Origin: Cenococcum geophilum 1.58
Lineage: Eukaryota; Ascomycota; Dothideomycetes; Gloniales; Gloniaceae
Length of the DNA stretch: 64,000 bases
Direction of reading: 5' to 3'
Assembly: GCA_001692895.1 (NCBI GenBank)
Contig: KV748190.1
Location: 1,885,645-1,949,644 of the forward strand
Below are positions 48,614 to 59,396 of the stretch, one piece after another. Position 1 is the first letter of the stretch; each line of letters begins with the position of its first letter. A program made the position numbers and the translations under genes. The notes under the pieces are model-generated. The model did not search any database and was not told the DNA's origin. It saw only the letters and a program-made list of their open reading frames with translations.

Positions 48614-49428
48614 GATTGTGCCGCTTGTCTTATCCTTGCTCCACACCCAATCACAGCAGACCAGTCAGGAACCTGAAGGCAGGATGCGTCGGTCGCTTGA
48701 GTTTGGTTGTCGAGGGTTTCCTAAAAGGCTGGGGGTCCCACAAGATCGGAGAGACGAATCCTGTTTGCTTAGCGACGCCCGGGAGAGTCGCAGGAATGAA
48801 GGGAGCTAAAGTGATATGCTGGGCGTTTCAGTATGGAGGTAGGATGATGGTAAGGAAGTGAGCCCTTTGGGTTTGGCGGATGGGTTTGAGCTATTTACAA
48901 AGAGATGCAGAGGAAGAGTGGGTGGGCAAGGGACGTGTTTTGAAGAGAGCTGGCCGAAGGTGATGCTGGTAACAGCCCTCACTTCGGTCACGGTGCCGGC
49001 TCGTGGCTTGCGGTTGCTAATATTGCTAACGGGGGCTCCCTTCTCTGGCGGTCCTTCTAGCCACCGTCTAGGGCCCGTCTCGCGCTGGATTCACTGCTTT
49101 CTCCATCCAGCCCACAGCCACCGCGCTCCCTTTCCCTCCCCATTTGCGCCGGATATGATCGCGACTCCTCTTTAAAGGCTGCACCTGCATGCTCCCACAC
49201 CACCTGATCTCCCCAAACGGTATCGCGTACCGTCACCGCAACTCGTTAGCAGGCACTGGGCACGCAACCCACCCCCGCACCAGCTGGCCGCTTGGCGCTT
49301 TTCTAGACACCGTTCCAGGCCAGCCCCCAGCCTCCCCCATCGCGCCCCAAAAAGAGGCACCCGAATCACGCTCTCGCAGTGCTGGTTCCTGCTTTTTCGT
49401 CAGGCTTGCCTAACCGCTGACCAGCACC
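48614..49428. promoter_or_regulatory. Bidirectional promoter region, PAL1 / MED31
   Basis: An 815-bp gap lies between divergent genes. The part at about 49070-49400 is C-rich on the plus strand and probably forms the MED31 leader. No extra gene is supported. Confidence 0.45.
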
Positions 49429-49878
49429 ATGGCCAATGCTCCCACCCCTGCTGAGCCGCATTATGGTGGATATACCCGCTTTGAGCTTGAACTTGAGGTG
49501 CGCATAGCTCATCCTCGACGTCACAAGTCCCCTTTTGCTGATCACAATTCCCATAGTTCGCACAGTGCCTTGCAAATCCTGCCTATCTCAATCACCTGGC
49601 AACGCAGAAGCTGCTAGATAACCCCGAGTTCATTGCCTATCTTAACTATCTCCAGTACTTTTCCCAGCCAAAATACGCCAGGTATCTAACGTGCGTCATG
49701 ACTGATAAAGATACGTGGTACGCGCTTATTGATGCTGAGATATAGCTATCCCGGCCCAACACTTCGCGCTTTAGAATTACTGCAACAGGAACAATTCCGA
49801 AAAGACATTCTCATGCCTGGCGTTGTCCACCGGATGATGGAAGAGGGTCTGAAGGCTACGACGGGAGATCGACCTTGA
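49429..49878 (+). CDS. MED31: Mediator complex subunit 31 (Med31/Soh1)
   Basis: Three exons, 49429-49497, 49557-49690 and 49746-49878, total 336 nt and 111 residues. The protein covers the whole Med31 family: RFELELEFAQCLANPAYL, then LLDNPEFIAYLNYLQYFSQP, KYARYLTYPGPTLRALELLQ and FRKDILMPGVVHRM. Med31 is part of the Mediator middle module that bridges activators and RNA polymerase II. The highly conserved aromatic positions are all present. Introns of 59 and 55 bp fall at normal positions. The small size and splitting into three exons make this gene easy to miss by simple ORF scanning. Confidence 0.97.
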
Positions 49879-50381
49879 CAGTTCCATGTTTACCTCCCCA
49901 TTTCTTCGGGTTTAATCTGCATTAGCGAGGCGCCTGGCGTTCTTAATATTCACTTCAATTTTAATCTTCAATATCTACGTATTGCAGACTTCAATTAATT
50001 CCCCCTTATCACCCGTATCTCTCCAGGCGCCTTGATTCTCTGAAACCGCCATGGGTGCCCCGGTTCCTCAACTTCTGCCAGACTCAAGCATCAGCGGTAT
50101 TTAGCGTGAGCTTAGTATGAGGGGTTCAGAGAGAAGGTCAACTGTGGAAGAACATTCCTCTGGAATATTGGGTGAATCTGAAGAGTGCAGGATGAGGTAC
50201 AGTTTTCATGGACATTTATATGGTCAGGACATTGACACTCCATGTGCACCACCGAAGATGCTAGCGACAATGGTTAAAAAACTAGGTATCTATCTATCCA
50301 CAATCTTCGAGTAGTTGACTCCACAAACACCTGTACGAACACCATTGCAATGCGTATGAAAACATCTCCAACGACATCCAC

Positions 50382-50981
50382 CTACTCCCTCCATTGCTTC
50401 CCACACTTTGTACACTAGCAATTCGTTAGCACTGTTCACAGGTTTAGCAGAACCCACAAATTCTCCAAATCTGAGTATCCCATTCCCCTTAAAATTCCAT
50501 GAACATACCTTGTAGAACGCCGTCATCGGCTCATCCGCACTACGAATTTGCAGCAAGTAGAAAAACGCCTCATTGTTATTACACCTCTCGTTTGGACATT
50601 GGACTATCACAGCAGTCAGCATCAGCCCAAGGTCCGGTTCATCGGGCTTGTGCCTAATTCCGAGATATATACCGTTTGTCTTGTCCACATTATCCCACGA
50701 ACCCTTCCCGCCCATGATGTCCTCGACCTCTTTCCGCTTCATCATCTTGCGCTCGTAATACCGCTTGTCTAGCACGTATTGGTAGGGACAACTGCGGCAT
50801 TCGAAACGGTTCTTGCCAGCAAGATGGTCATCGGAAGGGTCATCCGAGTGTGGGATGGTAGAGACTGTGAGCATGTTGCTGCAGGCGGGGCAGACTAGGC
50901 GCGGTTGTCAGTTACAAAATGCAGAGGCAAACAAATACAGAGATATTGGAAATATAAGAAAAATATCATACAGAGCAGCAT
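50382..50981 (-). CDS. RPC11: RNA polymerase III subunit C11 (Rpc11)
   Basis: Four exons, 50972-50981, 50673-50894, 50509-50603 and 50382-50414, total 360 nt and 119 residues. Two zinc ribbons are visible: Cys5/Cys8 with Cys36/Cys39 at the N-terminus, and Cys80/Cys85 with Cys110/Cys113 at the C-terminus. The TFIIS-like acidic hairpin motif QIRSADEPMT lies between the last two Cys pairs. It carries the Asp-Glu that promotes transcript cleavage by Pol III. The ending CTKCGKQWRE is typical. Rpc11 is needed for 3' RNA cleavage, termination and reinitiation. The first exon is only 10 nt and the last only 33 nt. Confidence 0.96.
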
Positions 50982-51436
50982 TTTGAGCCACCAGGCTCCG
51001 TGTACCCAGTCTCTAGTTATGTGATCTTTGAAAAACGAAGATGTTCTGATAGGTGATTCAATTCACAAAAATCAGTGGAGTGGCAGAAAGTAGGCGGTGA
51101 ACTGACGGCGATCTCTTAATGTCCGAGAGTCTCTCAGCCACAGCGACACGCGCCCAGCAGACTTGCTCAGGGAGGATTTGAAACACGCGCTTCTTGGGTG
51201 ATGTGCTGACCGTCAGGCTTATTATACCTCCCTGCCTTCCGTTATACTCGTCCGCTCATTCTATCACGTCTATAGCAAGATTGATGCGCCAGCTGCTCTA
51301 AAAGGACCCCACACAGGAAATTACTTTTAGCTGAATACGACGCCCGTGAACGATTACAAATCTGAGAGATATTCTGAGGAATTTCTGGGCTCTCCAGTGA
51401 ACACGAATTTCCCAGGATACAATACAGAAGAACAAA
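50982..51436. promoter_or_regulatory. Bidirectional promoter gap, RPC11 / ankyrin gene
   Basis: This 455-bp stretch separates divergent genes. Two 7-bp complementary blocks, AGGGAGG and CCTCCCT, occur about 65 bp apart near 51170-51235, but the interior does not fold as a tRNA. Confidence 0.4.
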
Positions 51437-52214
51437 ATGGCGGATGAAGAGGTAATTGCTCTGCCATACCACTCACTGGTTCCTTCCTTGTGAGATTCAA
51501 CTTCAGTTCGCTGATCTATTTATGTAGGGCGCTTCCCCACGCGAACTCATTCTCGAAGCCTGTCGCCGGAACAATACCTCACTCCTCGAAGAAACGATAG
51601 CGGATCTTGCGTCTGAAGCCAAGAAGAATGGAAAGAAATCTGCGGTGCATGTAGCGGAAGTGCTGAACAAGAGCTTTGATGGTGTTGGGAACGGGTGTTT
51701 ACATTTAGCTGCGACTTATGGGAGCTGTGAGTTTACGTCTCCATCTTTATATTATTCTTGAAGAGTGGGAAAGGCGGGAGAGAAAGAGTGAGGTGGCTCG
51801 GCCAAGGATACGGAAGATATATGGGCGCAAGACTGAAAATTAAAAACATTCGGATGTTAATTCATACTAGATGAAGTCCTTGACATCCTCCTCGACCAAG
51901 AAGGTCTCGAGATTGACGAGGTCGACCGGATGGAACGCGACACTCCCCTCCATAAAGCCGTTCGTTACGTCAATTCCCTCTCCCAAGACGAGTGGGCCCC
52001 CGTTGGCCATCCCATAGTGGATATTCTACTAGACGCCGGATGTGACCCCAGGATACGCAACAAGGCGAAGCTGAAGCCGGTAGAGCTGGTTGATCCAAGG
52101 AACAAGGAGCTCAGGAATATATTGCAAAAGGGAGAGTTCGCAATGATGGCAGGAGATGACGTGGTGGTGGATGATGATGACGGACCGACTGGGAGCGCAA
52201 GCGATAGTGATTGA
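51437..52214 (+). CDS. Small ankyrin-repeat protein
   Basis: Three exons, 51437-51451, 51528-51726 and 51871-52214, total 558 nt and 185 residues. The first exon codes only for MADEE. Ankyrin signatures are visible: GNGCLHLAATYGSYEVLDILLD, then DTPLHKAVRYVN, HPIVDILLDAGCDPRIRNKAKLKPVELVD. The C-terminus is acidic (VVVDDDDGPTGSASDSD). Size and acidic tail recall yeast Yar1, an escort of ribosomal protein S3, but this is a guess from architecture only. The gene is intact. Confidence 0.82.
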
Positions 52215-52860
52215 GTTTCTGCTGTTGGGCAACTCGTAGGTCGAAGTATTACAACGGCCTATGGGACTGTTTATAAGACCCACGTTCCGGCGTTGGCGGG
52301 TTAGTGTCTAGACTGAATGAGCAGAGGCTGGCGCGTGGTGAGGTATATCAAGTCTGCCGGTGTCTAGGACTGTGGCATTATAGGTTTTAACTTAGATCGT
52401 GTTGAACTACGACAGCACGGCATATAGATGGCATTGCAAGTTGCAAGTTGCAGCTTACAGCCGCGGAAGCGGCTTGCGCATACTCATACGTTTGACGTTC
52501 AGACTTCAGTGGTGGAAATCACTCATCACTTCTGCAAAAAGAAGTTTCTCCAATAAACATTCTCTAATTGATCCACTTCTTGCCAGCTCTCCTGAACTTG
52601 AAGGCTTCAAAGCCATTTCACGGAATGCGCCATCCCAAGGCCGAGTCAACATCCCATCATGCGAAATGGTAGCAAGCTTCTCTGTAGCATTAGACCCTCG
52701 ACTCCAAACATCCATGCTAGGACGGTCTGTTGTGGCTCCTCACATCGCCAATATCATTACCAGACGCTCCAATCATCCATCTCAGAGTTCAACGAACGGG
52801 CGAAAAGGCTGTCACAGTTGCCAAAATTATTGCCCTCAAACCACTCTATCAATCTTGCAC
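52215..52860. other. Convergent 3' intergenic region
   Basis: This lies between the 3' ends of the ankyrin gene and SF3B5. Open frames here show no recognisable motif, and I regard them as chance. Confidence 0.45.
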
Positions 52861-53157
52861 CTATTTCATAATCAGCACCGTCTTCATATCATGCTCAGAC
52901 ACCTGCAACTTTACCTCCGGTGGCTTTCCCACAGGCTGTATCATCTTCTCAATCATCTGCGCCCTGACCTTCTCACGCGGCTCGCCCAGCCCTAGCGCAA
53001 TGTATTCGAGAACAGGCGGGTGCCCTATATAGCTAGCGAAAGTGTCGCGCGCAATATTAGACGTCCATTCGAACTTTGTCGTGTCGGCGTGTCCAGTGCC
53101 AATATAGCGCGCTTGAAGGGCTTCAAGTTGTTGCTGCGCACGGAGTTTGTCGGCCAT
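52861..53157 (-). CDS. SF3B5: Splicing factor 3B subunit 5 (SF3b10/Ysf3)
   Basis: A single exon of 98 residues. The sequence LEALQARYIGTGHADTTKFEW, followed by HPPVLEYIALGLGEPREKVR, is almost diagnostic of the SF3b10 family. This small subunit scaffolds SF3B1 in the U2 snRNP, where the branch-point adenosine is recognised. The start ATG is at 53155-53157 (complement), followed by the usual MADKLRAQQQ. The C-terminus extends a little beyond the conserved core (VKLQVSEHDMKTVLIMK). No introns. Confidence 0.97.
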   Translation of the reverse strand: MADKLRAQQQLEALQARYIGTGHADTTKFEWTSNIARDTFASYIGHPPVLEYIALGLGEPREKVRAQMIEKMIQPVGKPPEVKLQVSEHDMKTVLIMK

Positions 53158-53397
53158 GGTAGGTTGTATAGAAGGGATACCAGGCTAGGGTTAGGTGGAA
53201 GGGTACAGATATATTGGCGATGGAAGATTAGGTCGGCTTTGCGGAGGAATATTTCCCGAAGGCAGAAACGTCGTATTGCAGCTTCAGTACCTGAGCTTCA
53301 ACTCCAAAGCCCCATTCACAACCAGTACATATACTTCGCAGTCTTCAGCTCTATTTGCCCCCCGGATCCCCAATCAGCTTCTTCTACCATCACACTC

Positions 53398-53961
53398 ATG
53401 TCCTACCAACCCTTCACGCCCATGGGCGAGCCTCACCAGGAACCTGCCGTCCACCCAAACTACACACCCCACGATCTACCCTATTCCGAGTCTTTCGAGA
53501 ACTCCCTAATGCGCACAATACTCCCTCCAAGCCCCCGTAATTCCCCTTCTCTCCCTTCTCCGTCTCAGCCTCTACCTTCGATCTCTCCCTCATCTCTTCC
53601 CCTCCCCCTCACATCTCCACTCCGCAAGTACCCCTCTCCCATTCCCAACCTTCTCCTTACACACCCTGCAGGCTACCACACTGGTGGACCTGGCCCTTCC
53701 GCGGGCACTATCGCAGAGTTTACGTCGCGTTTTGTGGAGGATAACAACATCAAATCAAAAGAGGAGCTAGAGCGGAAGGTGGATGAGACAATGAAGGAGA
53801 GACTGGACGAAGTGAGAGAGAGGATGGTGAGGCGGAAGGAGGCAGTTCGGAGGAATAATGGAGTAAAGAGAGAAATTGAGGAGTTGGAGGCGCACAGGAG
53901 AATGGAGGAGAGGGTTGAGGAGAAGATTAGGAGTGAGAGGAGGGCGAGAGGGAGGTGTTGA
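53398..53961 (+). CDS. Hypothetical protein with C-terminal coiled coil
   Basis: The open frame of 187 residues starts at ATG 53398, after a pyrimidine-rich stretch fitting a leader. Residues about 45-95 are Ser/Pro/Leu-rich and low in complexity. Residues about 100-187 are strongly charged, with heptad-like runs (EELERKVDETMKERLDEVRE), suggesting a long helix or coiled coil. I do not recognise a family. Its divergent arrangement with SF3B5 (240-bp gap) and its composition suggest a real but fast-evolving fungal gene. Confidence 0.55.
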   Translation: MSYQPFTPMGEPHQEPAVHPNYTPHDLPYSESFENSLMRTILPPSPRNSPSLPSPSQPLPSISPSSLPLPLTSPLRKYPSPIPNLLLTHPAGYHTGGPGPSAGTIAEFTSRFVEDNNIKSKEELERKVDETMKERLDEVRERMVRRKEAVRRNNGVKREIEELEAHRRMEERVEEKIRSERRARGRC

Positions 53962-56246
53962 GATGTAGTCGTTAGGACTGAGACCTTCATATTTCCTCAA
54001 AGGATACTACAGCTCCGCGGCAGGAAAGATTTGAATTCGGATATCGATGAGGCTATGCATTGCTTTCAAGGTAATGAGGCAAGACCTGGCTTTCGTGGAC
54101 TACGGAACGGTACGGATTGCGAATACGAGATAGAGTCTTGTGGTGAGCTCTGTCTATTCCCTCGGCAGATGTGAGGAGCTAACATCCAAAAGCTGAAAGA
54201 GAGATGCCGTTTTTGGGCTGTTGCTGCCCCTAGGTATCATCAACTCTCAAATCTCAGCACCTAGACAAGGCACATTGAGCGAAATCGAATATCACCTAAT
54301 TATCCAAATGTGTCCCTATCCTTAGACATATTGAAGTTTAGCTTAATATTTTTGACATTATTAAGCTCGTTTACCTAAACTTAGTTGCACTTCATTTTAA
54401 CTGTGAGAGAGCATATTAAAGGCTGTGTTACAGAGCGAAAAAAGGAAGGGGAATTATGCGGCTTAGATCGTGCTACTCGTGGAACTATTTTCATCAGGGC
54501 ACGATGTGAGCGGCTGGAGAGTTTCATGATTGGATTGTGCCTACTTGTATCCTCATCAAAGTTAAGATTGTTCGAATCTTTTTCATGTCACATGTTTATT
54601 TTTCTAATACCCTATCCTATAGATGGCGTGAGGGCAAGCTTTCTGCGCGAAGTGCTAGGTGATATGAACTATTTGCGGAAGCCATGTCAAACACGAAAGT
54701 ATTCACCCAGACTTGAGGGCGCATCCTGAGCTGCCTTTCCTAGGGCATGAACAACCGAAACACTGCTCAACTTTCTTGTCATCCATTATAGTGTTAGGAA
54801 GGGATAGTGTTCAGTGTCCCCCGGTGTTTTTCTGCATATGTTTATATGCTCGTCTTTGCTTCCATGTCTCGCCCTCATGACATTCAACTCTATCCTTAAC
54901 CAGTGGCCTAATTGGATTGGAGCCAATTTAGACTAGACTAGAGCTGTATTACTAACCTTTATAGGTAAACCTTAGTCCTATTTATGTTTAGCTTTTGTGG
55001 ACCTCCTGGAGCTTTGGAGTGGATTTGACCCCCAAATTCACTCCACTCCAATCCAAGTATATCACTGTCCTTAACCGCCCAATCATCCAGAACACAACAC
55101 TCAAATGAAGACAGACTAAAATACAAACCCCCCCCCACCAGACAGATGCATCCGTAACTTCAGACTTTCAGGACAGTATGAAAAGAATCGAGAAAATGAG
55201 GAAACTCAATCCGGTCTGGATTCTGGACTAGCTTTCCGTACGAAAACATCCTGGCGAAGGCAGACAGAATCTCTTAAGATAGGAGACACCAACCCTTACT
55301 ATGCATAGGGATTCGTGTTCAAAAGTAAGTCTCCCGAACTTCTTCAAGCACTGCTATGTGTGATTTGTCTCTAGATTTAGTACCATGAGCCATGCCATTC
55401 GTGGGATTAAGCAAAAAGACACAAACATGCTCTAAGGTCCAACATATCGGCCAATGTTCCATGAGACTAGCTACTGCCCTTAAATATTTGTCTGGCTCCA
55501 AGCCCTTCATACCCCCTCTTTAATGTTTTTGGTGTAAGGGCTAAGATATTCATTGATAAACTTGCGGGCCTCTTGTTTGTTCGATACGGACTCCCACAGG
55601 TCCGTTATACCCTTTGTCAAAAACAACCTCTTTTTAGGTCCTGCGAGAATGCCTTATACCCAACTCAAGCAAGAGATTCGGTGGAAGTTCTCCTCCTTCT
55701 CAGCTAGAACTATTAGTCCAATGTATGCTCTTTACGTTGAAAAGCTTATTTAGTATAGTTCCTACGTTACAGGGCCATTCAAGGGATGGGATCAGTGGAA
55801 AACTCTCTCCCCCTTCTGGAATACGTTAAATGTTGGATATTTACTTTATCGTTTACCCAGGTGGAGGGGTTTAGATAGCTCCTTAGGAAACCCATATATT
55901 CACTAGTTGATGTAAGAGGGTTAGGAGTTAGGGTGAGGTTGGAAAATATAATTCACGACACTCTCCTAAGGGGCATGTTTTTGGAGAGATGACTTTTGGT
56001 TAAAAGTGCAATGAATACGAGAGGATAATAGTGGCTGTAGACCGCTGAGTATGTATTAACTAATTGTCGGTATCAGTGTAGGGGAATTTACCTGGTGGGG
56101 TTGACTTGGAAGAAAAGAGGGCCTAGTAACCCAGCACGACGCCACTACGTCGTGGAAACACTATCTAAGCGACTAGTGAATACATACAAAAAAACCATCC
56201 CACTACTGATAATCACCCCCCTTCTTCTTAGCAGCTTCCACCTTCC
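53962..56246. other. Gene-poor AT-rich region
   Basis: No supportable gene is present. A weak inverted similarity exists around 54910-54930 and 55035-55055 (TTGGATTGGAG and its complement), flanking about 120 bp. This could be a worn small foldback element. Confidence 0.4.
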
Positions 56247-56380
56247 TATCCTTTAACCCGTTAGAGTCCTACGCTAAGGTCGCTTAAGTTCACGACTAGA
56301 TTTCATTGGGTGTCTTTCGCTAATCCAGATACTTTAATTTGCTGATAATCATTGGACGAATTTCAACGGGTCAAGGGATA
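56247..56380. mobile_element. MITE-like element A (TA-flanked)
   Basis: About 134 bp including TA at both ends. The left end reads TATCCTTTAACCCGTT and the right end (on the complement) TATCCCTTGACCCGTT. It shares these termini with element B at 56898. TA duplication and short inverted ends fit a Tc1/mariner-type miniature element. Confidence 0.6.
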
Positions 56381-56560
56381 CTTTGCCTAGAAGTCCAGTT
56401 CGTTCTGATTTGACACATTGATTGCCCAACTACAGCCCATAGTCTATACCCCTTCATCTAAGAGGTTGCTCAGCCATCCACAGCTTACAGGGTTTTGAAA
56501 ATTGACAGCCTTACATTATAGCACTTTCCCAGCACATCACGGATCTTGTGCTCTCCCATG

Positions 56561-56561
56561 N
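56561..56561. other. Ambiguous base (N)
   Basis: The sequence has a single undetermined base here, so frames crossing it are uncertain. Confidence 0.95.
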
Positions 56562-56599
56562 CATACCAGTCAACTCATTCTGACTACCTTGTGATCCAC

Positions 56600-57375
56600 C
56601 GGCTTCTGGCTCATAGCAGACGCGCTCCATCATCGCCCTCTCCAACGCCCCCCTGTCTCCAATCAACGGGAAGAAGTCTAAATTCATTCAGGTCATCAAT
56701 GAAAAGTCTAGGAAGGCACTCATAGACAAGAAAATTTTGGATTACGAGCATGTTCCTTTAACACAACGTCTGAAGTGGCAGATGTCACTAGAGGAAGCTT
56801 TGGTAAGTAGCAGCTGTACAAGGTCACTGAACCGAGACCTTGGGTTGACTGGCCTATGTAGAAGATGACCTTCTCGGCCCTACGCGAAAATTATACATAT
56901 CCCTTAACCCGTAAGGACCGCATTGAGGAAGATCCGTGCACGAACATTACGTATTGTTTGGCGCGAGGCCTTGATCTAATTGATCCAATTGGCTAGCCCT
57001 TATCGATAACCGTACGACCCATTTTGACGGGTTAAGGGATAAAGAGGCCATTGGAGCTTTGCTCCGATGGCATTGGGATTGGGATGATATGCGTTGGCAC
57101 CTGCCACTATGCTTTGAGGGTAAGAGATTCCAGTGGGGCAGCCTCTTCTGATTAAAGTTGTCCCAGGAGGTGGTTATGTTCCTTCCCGTCAAATGCATGT
57201 TTGCGATGAGTTCGAGTTCAAGTCTCCTAAACCTATAGTTCTCTTCAACCTTAATGTCCCCATTAAACTAATGAGGGGCTGGGAAGGATGTCGAGAACTA
57301 ACTCGTCAAACCACTCCCGCTCCAGGTGTAGATAAGGAGTGGGAAATGATCGAGCGCTTCCTGGTGAGAGTTTGA
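56600..57375 (+). pseudogene. Coding relic of unknown family, split by MITE B
   Basis: One plus-strand frame reads like protein from about 56630 to 56810 (KFIQVINEKSRKALIDKK..., RLKWQMSLEEAL). It then meets a good donor (GTAAGT at about 56802) and a plausible acceptor near 56860, after which ALRENYT continues up to the TA where element B is inserted. Beyond B, another frame (57133-57375) again reads plausibly. Several interruptions make a living gene unlikely. I do not recognise the family. Confidence 0.35.
56898..57041. mobile_element. MITE-like element B (TA-flanked)
   Basis: About 144 bp with TA at both ends and inverted termini TATCCCTTAACCCGT (left) and, on the complement, TATCCCTTAACCCGTC (right). 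The termini match those of element A, though the interiors have diverged strongly. Confidence 0.65.
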
Positions 57376-57399
57376 ACAGCGAAGATACGACCGCATGGA

Positions 57400-57632
57400 T
57401 ACGGAGGACGGAGCAAAAAGATATTTCCCTTTCCCTTTTGGAACCAGTGGTTGCCCCTCATAAAGGCCCAGAGTTACGGAGGCTTTATCGCCTAAGCAAC
57501 AAGATTTTGGGCGGTTTCTGCCCCCAAGACCCGCCAAAGGCCCCTAAATATCAGCGTCCCTACGGGCAACCTTATGGGGAAAACCGCTAGTCCCAAAAAA
57601 GAAAGAGAAATATCTTTTTGCTGTCCTCCGTA
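57400..57632. mobile_element. MITE-like element C, long foldback (TA-flanked)
   Basis: About 233 bp with a TA at each end. The arms are roughly 60 bp each and reverse-complementary: CGGAGGAC...GCAAAAAGATATTT followed by a T/C-rich run on the left, and the matching complement on the right. The termini differ from elements A and B, so this is a separate family. The interior holds further GC-rich short inverted blocks. Confidence 0.75.
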
Positions 57633-58261
57633 CACGGTTACCAACAAGCAATTTGGGTAGCACGACGAACTTACGAACTTAGCTCTCCATTGGCAATAAC
57701 TTTGGATAATGGATGTGTATTTCTACGGGAAGGGTTCCTAGTAGTTATTGTGATTTTTTGGCGGACGGTCAAAAGAGGCTTTAGGGTTTTTGGACACCAC
57801 CGCTGGTGGATAAAAAGTCATTTGCCCATTGAAAAAGGTACAACAAAGCAGACACATGTGGGCCTTTATATTAAAAAAAGACGAACTTACTGGAATTCTG
57901 GCGTGCTATCCCATCGCTCCTCAAATAACAAGACAGCTTGCTACCATCTGTTATTCATCGCCAGCGAATAGCATCTAGCCGTCTCTCTCACGTAAGATTC
58001 GAACACAGCACACCCCTTTTGATCGTTTCTCGTAGCTAAGAGCGCAAACGAAGACTAATACATGTCGTTATCTAATATAAAGTTGGGTATATAGTCTTTG
58101 AATCGACGTCAGTACACAAAAATCAACCCACAGCTTTCAGTGCAGATTCTACGGGCATTTTGCTCAAAACTTCCGCCCTGTCATAAAAATTATCCTGTGA
58201 GTTATTCTACAGCCCACAGAGCTTAAAGAGTGACCTTCACTCTCTCTTCAGATATCTTTCG

Positions 58262-59026
58262 CACAATACTTCGCCCCCAAAGATCTTAACAAAATCCCTA
58301 CCTCCTTTTCATCGCTCATCTACAAAGCTTCGCGGAAGCACCTTCAGTCTGTTCGACTACATCAAAGACCCCGCTCCTATTAAGACCTTAAAGTTCCTCT
58401 TCCTCCAAACTTGATAGGGTAACTACAAATATACCGAGATACAAAATTTCCGGCTAATAAGATCAGACCGGCCAGCTACAATATTAAGAGTAACTCCACC
58501 TACTGCGTCTGAGGACGACCCTTCTAAGAAGCCAAGGATTGGCGTGGACAAGTCGAAAAAAAGTCAACGCAGCAGGAAGGCCTCTATGAATGATAGGAAG
58601 AAGACTTCTGTTAGTGAAGTGAAGAAAAAGGAGGCTGCAGAGGAGGGGTTCGGGGAAGTTGGGGAAGTTGGAGATACTAGGTAAGTTTTAGTGCAGGTAT
58701 TTCAGAACAATAATAGTTGATAGACTCAATAGCCCGGCAAGTGGCGCTAAGGCTGGACCATCCTATACCCCTACGCGGTGTATTAATATGCTCCCACCGA
58801 ATAGTAAGCCGGCGAACTCGCCTTCTTGAATAATGAGGTCATAAGAGCTGAGACTCCGTCTGCCGCGCAAGGCGGTGTCGCAGTATAGATCCCACGCCCA
58901 GACACCCAACGGGGGATAGTCAGCGTGGCGACGATTGGGTGTTCGTAGTCTCATCGGATGATGATATGGACAGCGAGGGCGAGGCGACGTATCTCTATGC
59001 TGTCCTTTATGAGCCTAAAGGCTAAG
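58262..59026 (+). pseudogene. Decaying gene of unknown family
   Basis: A plus-strand frame is coding-like over about 400 bp: TFSLFDYIKDPAPIKTLKF, then NYKYTEIQNFRLIRSDRPAT, and a Lys/Glu/Ser-rich stretch (KKPRIGVDKSKKSQRSRK). The last stretch ends at a textbook donor (AG|GTAAGT near 58680) with an acceptor around 58722. After the junction the frame continues (NSPASGAKAGPSYTPTR). A further coding-like block (WVFVVSSDDDMDSEGEATYL) lies at about 58926-59024 in another frame. At least two kinds of breaks are seen, so I call it a pseudogene. The preserved splice sites show it was once a spliced host-type gene. Confidence 0.4.
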
Positions 59027-59396
59027 TTTGGTACGCGATAAAGCAGCGTGGCCGTTAGGATATTTTTAATGGGTAGAATATAGGCATTTTGGGAGAAGTT
59101 TTGGTAGCTTTTGCCTCATTGGATGGCGTGTTGCAGTGTTGGGCCTCATATCTAGCTTCGTTCTACCGTGGGATTAGATGGCCTCTGAATTTGAATAGGA
59201 AAATATAGACACTAGAACTTATATAGCGCTAGAAATGATTCAGGATAGCATCCTAAATCAAAACTGGCACTGACATGGTGCTTGGAATCAATCTTGACTC
59301 CCCACTTACTGAGGACACACTATAATTGCGTAGTGAAGTGAACAACAAACCGGTCAGACTGAATTTTATAGAGAAACTGTATGTGGTATCTATTCT

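Noticed and set aside
51170-51235. Possible tRNA between RPC11 and the ankyrin gene (complementary AGGGAGG and CCTCCCT)
   Set aside because: The interior is too short for a tRNA, and neither strand forms a proper T-arm or anticodon arm.
52399-52995. 198-residue plus-strand frame
   Set aside because: It is antisense to the strongly supported SF3B5 gene and has no protein-like motif.
54907-55060. Small inverted repeat TTGGATTGGAG as a MITE
   Set aside because: Arms are short and imperfect and no target duplication is visible.
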